The position numbers and the translations under genes were made by a program. A DNA stretch of 64,000 bases from Dimorphilus gyrociliatus. Lineage: Eukaryota > Annelida > Polychaeta > Dinophilidae. The stretch lies in NCBI GenBank assembly GCA_904063045.1, contig CAJFCJ010000002.1:3033891-3097890 (forward strand), read 5' to 3'. The notes below the pieces were generated by a model. That model was not told the origin of the DNA. It ran no database searches and saw only the letters and a list, made by a program, of their open reading frames with translations. This document shows, piece after piece, positions 58,102 through 64,000 of the stretch (position 1 is the first letter of the stretch; each line of letters begins with the position of its first letter).

Positions 58102-61100
58102 TCACGTTATGTGTTTGGCAAGGCGTCGTTCAACGAGAAGATGAACTGGTGAATCGGAACCTCTTAGCCAATTTACAACAGTTTCATGTTCCTTTCCCTT
58201 GCAGCTTATTCCGTTTATCTTTAATATTTTATCCCGAACGTGGACTTCATTTCTTGGCTCTAAAACCCTTGTAACGTATATTCCCTGCTACAATTTATTA
58301 AACAATGAAAAATTAACTTTTGAAAGAAAATAGAATATAATACCGTATCATCAGGATTGAAAGGGTTTCCAGGGGATTGTAGGCCACCAGCTATACTGAT
58401 ACCAAGATCAGGAGTTTTGTATAATTTTACAAGTAATTGGGTAGCATGGTCATCCTGATAGCCGCTATCTGTAGATGTTTGAGAAAAAGGTTGTCGTATA
58501 TCTTCTTTTGATGAATCGTCAGCATAAGGTATGTCTGAAGAGGCATGAACAAGTTGGGCACGAACGTCATTTAGTGGTGTTGTTATCGGTTCCTATTGGA
58601 GTGGATCAAAAAGTTTTGAAAGCTATATATTACAATATAAAAAAAAACTTTAAGAGCTGATCAATTTCCTTCAATTAGCTCTTTTTTCTCCTTGTCACAA
58701 ATAGAAATGACCATTAACTTTGAATAAAGTGCGATATCATCAATAAAACCGCCGATAGTATAATAAATGATTCCTTTTGTTGGAATAACAAAATAACATT
58801 CTTTGCGTGTTTATGTATGATATCACAGTTTTATCAAAAAATATAGAATCATAAATGCTTACAGGAATGTGAGCAAAGCTTGAAGCGATGGGGAAAGGTG
58901 CGCCGGTTTTATTGCGAAGTTCGGGAACGCTTCGCCAGCACTAACAGAAGTTTTGTCAATAGTTAGTTAAAATAAAATTGTTAGTCTTCAGAAATAAAGA
59001 ACCGAGTATTTTAAAAGAGTGGATCATTAAATTAAAATCATTCCGTTAATTGATATTCGATTATCATTTTGCCATTGAGTAATAAATCTTTAATTTAAAA
59101 TATTCATTGTTATATATTGTTCTTTTGATTGATCATCTCACTCAATAGTTGACCTTTTCGAATATCTTAAATAATCGATCAAAGTATATTTAAGATCAAA
59201 TTTTTTGAGTTTTAACAGCGAAACAAAACCACCTGAATGTGCATCTTACATTTGTAAATTATTTATCGATAAAATTTTATCATCTTTATCTTTCATTTCG
59301 TTTCTTCTCATAGCCTCTACGAAGAGAACAGAAAGAGAATTTGATATTAATTTAACCAAATTTGCAGCGGAGAAGCTTAAAAACATAATACTCTTTTCGA
59401 TTTTTGCATGAATAAATATGCATAAAGCTCGGGACTTAGTGGATTAATTGATTAACTAACGATTAGCAAAATATTTATAGCTATGGCTTACACCCACCTG
59501 TATATTATTTAATCCATTTGGTTGAGATGGACTTTTATTTAAAGCAATTTGGGCTTTATATAATTGCTTTTTCCATTCCTCCTCTTCTAAGTTATGATTT
59601 TGATCCGATTCAATGGCTGATCGACGCCACGGGGACGGTTGCGGTTGAGCAGGTCTGGTAATTGGCATTGCCTTATGCGAAAATGAAAATGAATGTGATC
59701 CATTTTGATTTGGAGTTCTTGGCGTTATGGCTCTCTGAGCAGTCGGTATTTGTTTGCTGGTTGGAGTAGTTGGAACATGCATTTCCTGGACGGGTCTCAT
59801 GGACAAATTTGAAATCTCGTCAATACGTTGAAGTGGGGTTGATCGAAATGATTCAGACCGAACAACTTCAGCGTGAGATTCTGGTCTAAAGTGTCTAACA
59901 GGTGTAGAATGGAAGTTTGCGATCGGAGGACCAGGCTGTGGCCTGGAAAGATGGGATGTAGATCTAGCCTTTCGATTTAGAATTGCTTTCATTCTTTCGT
60001 ATATTTCTGCGTCAGATTTGTATCCTGTATCGCTCTTATAGCCTGTATCTGAATCGTAGCCTGACATAGGATTTCTAGCGATGCCACTATCACTCTCGTA
60101 GCCCTTTGAAGACCTTCTAAGACGTCTGTCCATTGGAGGAGGTCCTAGCAGCTGAGGAAGGTGACGAGAATGAGGTGATAAAAATCCTCCATCATCGTCA
60201 TCTTCTGTTTCTCCTTTTAGCCTCTTTTTATCTTTCATCATTTTTTCCTTATCTGCTTTCAGAAGATGATGGCGTTCAACAACCTGAGTTAATTGCCTTT
60301 CAGCCCTTCTCCCTAAAACGGGAGCTTCCTCAAGACGATCATTGTCTGTTAAACTCTTCACTTGAGCTTTTACATTTCTTGCCCTCATTTCCGCTGGCCC
60401 TGGAGTAGGGACTCTTTCTAGCCTACTAACGTTTTCTCCGGCTGAACTATCCCAAGTGATTTTTCTTTCGCGGTCCCCATTGATATAATCTCCTGCAATA
60501 GAATCGTCGTCACCATCATGTGGCTGTTGAGGCAATAGATAACAAGTTAAAACTTTTCTTCCATTTTGTATATCGCTTTGTAAGCGGATGATAGGCTGTG
60601 CTTGATTTTCAGACAGCCACATGGCTTGCAAATAATTTAATCTCATAAGAGACATTGGCAGATTGACCAAAAAGTTAGAGGACAAATTCAAAACTCTGAG
60701 TTTGGGTATTCTTCCTATTTCATCCGGTACATAGGTAAGCTGCAGAAAAGAGGAAAAAAAGAAAGTTTTAGAAAGATGAAACAATTGAATGATTTAATTA
60801 TGTAAAAAGAAATGTCATAAATATTATTGAGGTTCGATATATCGACATAATTTTACTTGTTTAATTATTTCTCAGCATGTATGCTTATTTATACAAGAAT
60901 TAAGCGATTAAATGGATATTTTGCTATTTATTATTTGTCTGTCGATTTATTTGCCTTAAATAAGGTACATAGGGAATAAAAGAATCTTGATACAAATACC
61001 TTAATCAGGGAAAATTGTATGTTTTTTTTTTTTTAAGTGAAAGTAAGTGTTATTAGTATTCTAGTATATGATTGATTTGGTGTAACTGTGGGAAACTAAA

Positions 61101-62624
61101 GAATACAGAAAATTATGGAGTAGGTGTCCAGAGATTCTAACAATACTCGCACTCTTTTCACACAATATGGGTCCAATATAAGGTTAGAATTATAAAATCG
61201 ACTCTGAAGAGAAAACGACGTGAAGGTTTTCTGTTTTTAGTCGGAATATTTTAGGGTTATATCTTCAAAAGAACCTGCACTATTTACAAGTATAGTAGTT
61301 GTTTGCAAAACAACTTTTTATATTTGTAGTAAGCCTGGGAAAATTTTTAGAGTCATTCGGCCACATTTAATGTTTATGCTTTTCTTTGATAAAAAGAAAA
61401 TTGTTTGATCGAGAAAAGATAATAATACTTGAAGAAAACACAACTTTTTTCTTTCTCTTTTTAATTAACTAACTAATGTGTCTTAATACCTAAAAAGGCT
61501 TACCTGATTCGCTCTTAGAGATAAGACAGTTAATGCCTGGCAACTACCCAATTCCGTGGGTAGCAAACGTAATAAATTCTCATTAGCGTATAATGTTCGA
61601 AGATTACGTAACAATCCAATCGAAGGTGGGAAATTTATTAGCTGATTTGCGCTAACTTCCAATTCGGAAAGGGAAGCTAATCCTCCGAGGGAAATAGGTA
61701 AACATTCCAAAAGATTGTCGTCCAACTTTAAAGTTGTTAAATTACTTAAACGACCAAGAGATTCAGGTAATCGTTTCAAGTCATTAGAGGAGAGATGTAA
61801 ATCCGCTAGCTGAATACAAGCCTCAATACTTCCGTCTATGTTACGTAGTAGATTTTTACTGGCATCGAGAAAGACTAAATTTTTAAGGTTTCCCAAACAA
61901 CTAGATATTGTAGTTATTTTATTTCGATCGCACCAAATTTCCTTTAAATTTTTCATTTCTCCAATAACATCTGGAAAAGTATGAAAGTCATTTGTACCCA
62001 CATCTAAACGTTCTAAATTAGTTAATCTGTTGAATGTATTTGGCAAATTTCTCAGACGGTTTTCCCTAGTTGAAGATAAAAAACGAATTAAAAAATTTTA
62101 AAGGAATTAAAAATTTAATTCTTTTACCTTAATTCCAAAACCAGTAGGTTTGTTAGTCTTCCCAATTGGCCAGGTACAAAATCCAATAAACAATCGTTCA
62201 AGTGCAAACTAGTTAGTGAAAGGCATTGACAAACGCCATCAGGCACACGACCTAAGGGATTAACGCTTAGATCTAACGTTGAGAGCCGTTTACAGCTCTT
62301 TATTGCGTCAGGAACGTATGACAAAGAATTTTTCGATACATCGAGTTGCTCGAGACAAATTAAACTTCCAATGGCTGGTGGAAGGAGTTTGAGCTCGTTA
62401 TCAGAAACCGATAAGATTCTCAGACCAGTACAACAAAAAAGTTCTCTGGGTAGATCCGAAATGCAATTAGCATCCAAAAGTAGTTCTTCAAGCGTCCTCT
62501 CTCGAACGAACACGTTGTTGGGAACTTGATCCAAAGATCCATGTCGATAATCTAGTAGTCGAACATCGTCTTCGAATTTTTTTCCTCTTATGCAAGCGCA
62601 CAAAGCTTTCTTTGTCGATAACAT
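58102..62624 (-). CDS. LRRC7: ERBIN/LRRC7-type LAP protein (LRR plus one PDZ)
   Basis: A LAP-family scaffold at cell junctions or synapses. Exon 1 (about 62130-62624) starts MLSTKKALCACIRGKKFEDD, with a Cys pair that could be palmitoylated as in ERBIN, then LLDYRHGSLDQVPNNVF and leucine-rich repeats. Exon 2 (about 61505-62065) adds about eight repeats. The next exon (59500-60740) starts LTYVPDEIGRIPKLRVLNLS and passes into the LAP-specific segment after the repeats (LTCYLLPQQPHDGDDDSIAG). A disordered region with tandem YDSDTGYKSD-like units follows. Small exons then lead to one C-terminal PDZ domain, LLVKLYKTPDLGISIAGGLQ, GNPFNPDDT, GIYVTRVLEPRNEVHVRDK and VHLLVERR, ending AKHIT. One PDZ points to the ERBIN/LRRC7 branch rather than Scribble, which has four. 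Total about 950 residues, shorter than human ERBIN. Confidence 0.92.
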
Positions 62625-64000
62625 TTTATCTGAAATGAAATAATAACAAAAATGAACTTAGCATTTTTGATTCTAATAGAGGACACTATTGTTCTTTCAA
62701 AAAAAAAGTACGACATAATTGATAGTTACCATACCTTCTGACTAATCGTTAATAACTATACTGAATAAAAAGTTAGCTACCACTATTCCATACAGGTGAA
62801 TTCTTTTTATAATAGAACAAGATTGGATATCTTTCATCCAATCCCTCACAACCCCTCCCCCGTAAGTGAACTATTTGAACAAAGTTAAATCACAAGGACT
62901 TAAAGCATGGATTTTAGTAGCCATGGGTAAAATAAATAAACCATTTTATTGATTTACTTTGAAACAACACAATTTGTTATTAAAGCGAGTTAAAGCTTTT
63001 CCTTTGAACGGAACGAAATTTTTCTCGTTAGATTTATACTCTATATATTAAAAATTTTTCAACAAACCAATAGTAGATTGCATATTTTCCCTCTTTTTTT
63101 TATATATATGTTTACTGCAAATAGTAAGTATGATATTGTTAGAACTTGTATATGAACACGAAAGAATAGGTTTTTCTTTTTTATTTCAAGATAAATTGAT
63201 ATCGTATCCTATAATCGAAAATCAATTGACAAAACTACCTTTTTATGCAAAGTAAAAGAGAAAAAAATGACTAAAAAAGTACTGTATATTATTAAAGCAA
63301 GTTTTAAAACATATAGTATATTATATCGTACGATATGTAGACAAGAGTAATTTTTAATTATGTCAATATTAAAGATTTTTCTTTATTTAACAAGGAGGAA
63401 AGTACAAACATTTCCCATATATTTTTTGGCACGCAAACCTACTTCGTTACTAACCATTTTTCTTGATTTAATTATATTCATAAAAAAATACCACAAAGGT
63501 TTGAGAGAAGACTATTATATAAAAAAAACCTCTTCAATTGAGTTATTCAGATTCAAAATTAGTTCTTGAATAAGAAACTGGACTACTCAAGTCTGCTAGA
63601 TATTTGAATTTAGAGACAAAGTTAAATTAGTAATTGAAAGATATCTGCAACAATTCAGTTCAAGTGTTAAGTACTTAATTTGCATGAGAAAACTAGGAAA
63701 GCCCTTTGATCTTTGTTTATTGTCCGCCTGTCACTACGCCTATTCAACATGACCATGAGAAGTTTGCGATCGCCACTTTTCGGTTAAGGGTGAACGTTTT
63801 GAAACCAATCCTCTAATATTTAGTTAACTAAGCTAGGTTATCTATTTCAATGAGTTACTTATGTTCACAAATTTTCCAACTCTTTTGAGCGCGGGAAGTG
63901 GTCTCTTCATAAACAAGAAAAATAGGCTGGAAATACTCACCGATATAAACTATAATTTATCCAATAGTAAAATAAAGTTACTGTTACATTATTACGTAAC
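62625..64000 (-). other. 5' region of the LAP gene with a possible non-coding exon
   Basis: An acceptor-like tttcag lies just before the LAP ATG (about 62630-62635), so a non-coding upstream exon is likely. On the minus strand a strong GTGAGT donor at about 63935-63940 could end that exon (about 63941-64000). The interval is A/T-rich with no supported open frame. Confidence 0.4.

Overview
This is nuclear DNA from a small-genome invertebrate animal. The genes are animal families (GLIS and C2H2 zinc fingers, SFMBT, a LAP-type LRR/PDZ scaffold, PLPPR, STIMATE, TMEM59, non-muscle myosin light chain). They are split by many GT-AG introns, often only about 50-75 bp, in very AT-rich DNA full of TA tracts. 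The standard code is used. A compact-genome lophotrochozoan such as a small annelid would fit, but I cannot prove the lineage. Nothing bacterial, viral or clearly transposon-derived was seen. All gene models were spliced by eye from reading frame, splice signals and remembered family sequences.

Layout. 0-9.4 kb: ADAL-like deaminase (-), CCDC42-like ciliary coiled-coil protein (-), NIPSNAP (+), NDUFAF7 (+), EMG1 (-). 10-21.5 kb: one large GLIS-family gene (-) with long introns, followed by about 3.9 kb of non-coding DNA. 25.3-31.7 kb: SFMBT (-) head-to-head with STIMATE (+). 32.4-35.2 kb: FAM210-like (-) head-to-head with mitochondrial WARS2 (+). 36.1-39.5 kb: PLPPR-like pseudo-phosphatase (+). 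40.5-44.5 kb: TMEM59 (-) and a poly-C2H2 zinc-finger protein (-). 45.1-48.2 kb: myosin regulatory light chain (-) head-to-head with a UBE2U-like E2 (+). 48.5-53.1 kb: PPP4C (-) head-to-head with NOP14 (+). 53.6-57.8 kb: SLC43-like transporter (+), EIF3H (-) head-to-head with LSM7 (+). 58.1-62.6 kb: ERBIN/LRRC7-type LAP gene (-), with its 5' region running to the window end.

The genes are mostly housekeeping and do not form one pathway. Six neighbouring pairs are divergent with short shared promoters. Several encode mitochondrial proteins (NIPSNAP, NDUFAF7, FAM210, WARS2). EMG1 and NOP14 are both small-subunit ribosome assembly factors.

The most notable signals are these. Two tandem duplicated exon pairs, in NIPSNAP and in the adjacent divergent CCDC42-like gene, each match exactly in length and phase and can only be used one at a time. 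The UBE2U-like E2 has serine where the catalytic cysteine belongs. The PLPPR gene has alternative 3' ends and a mosaic of kept and lost catalytic motifs. There is also a candidate conserved non-coding element inside GLIS. No wholly new multi-gene system was found.
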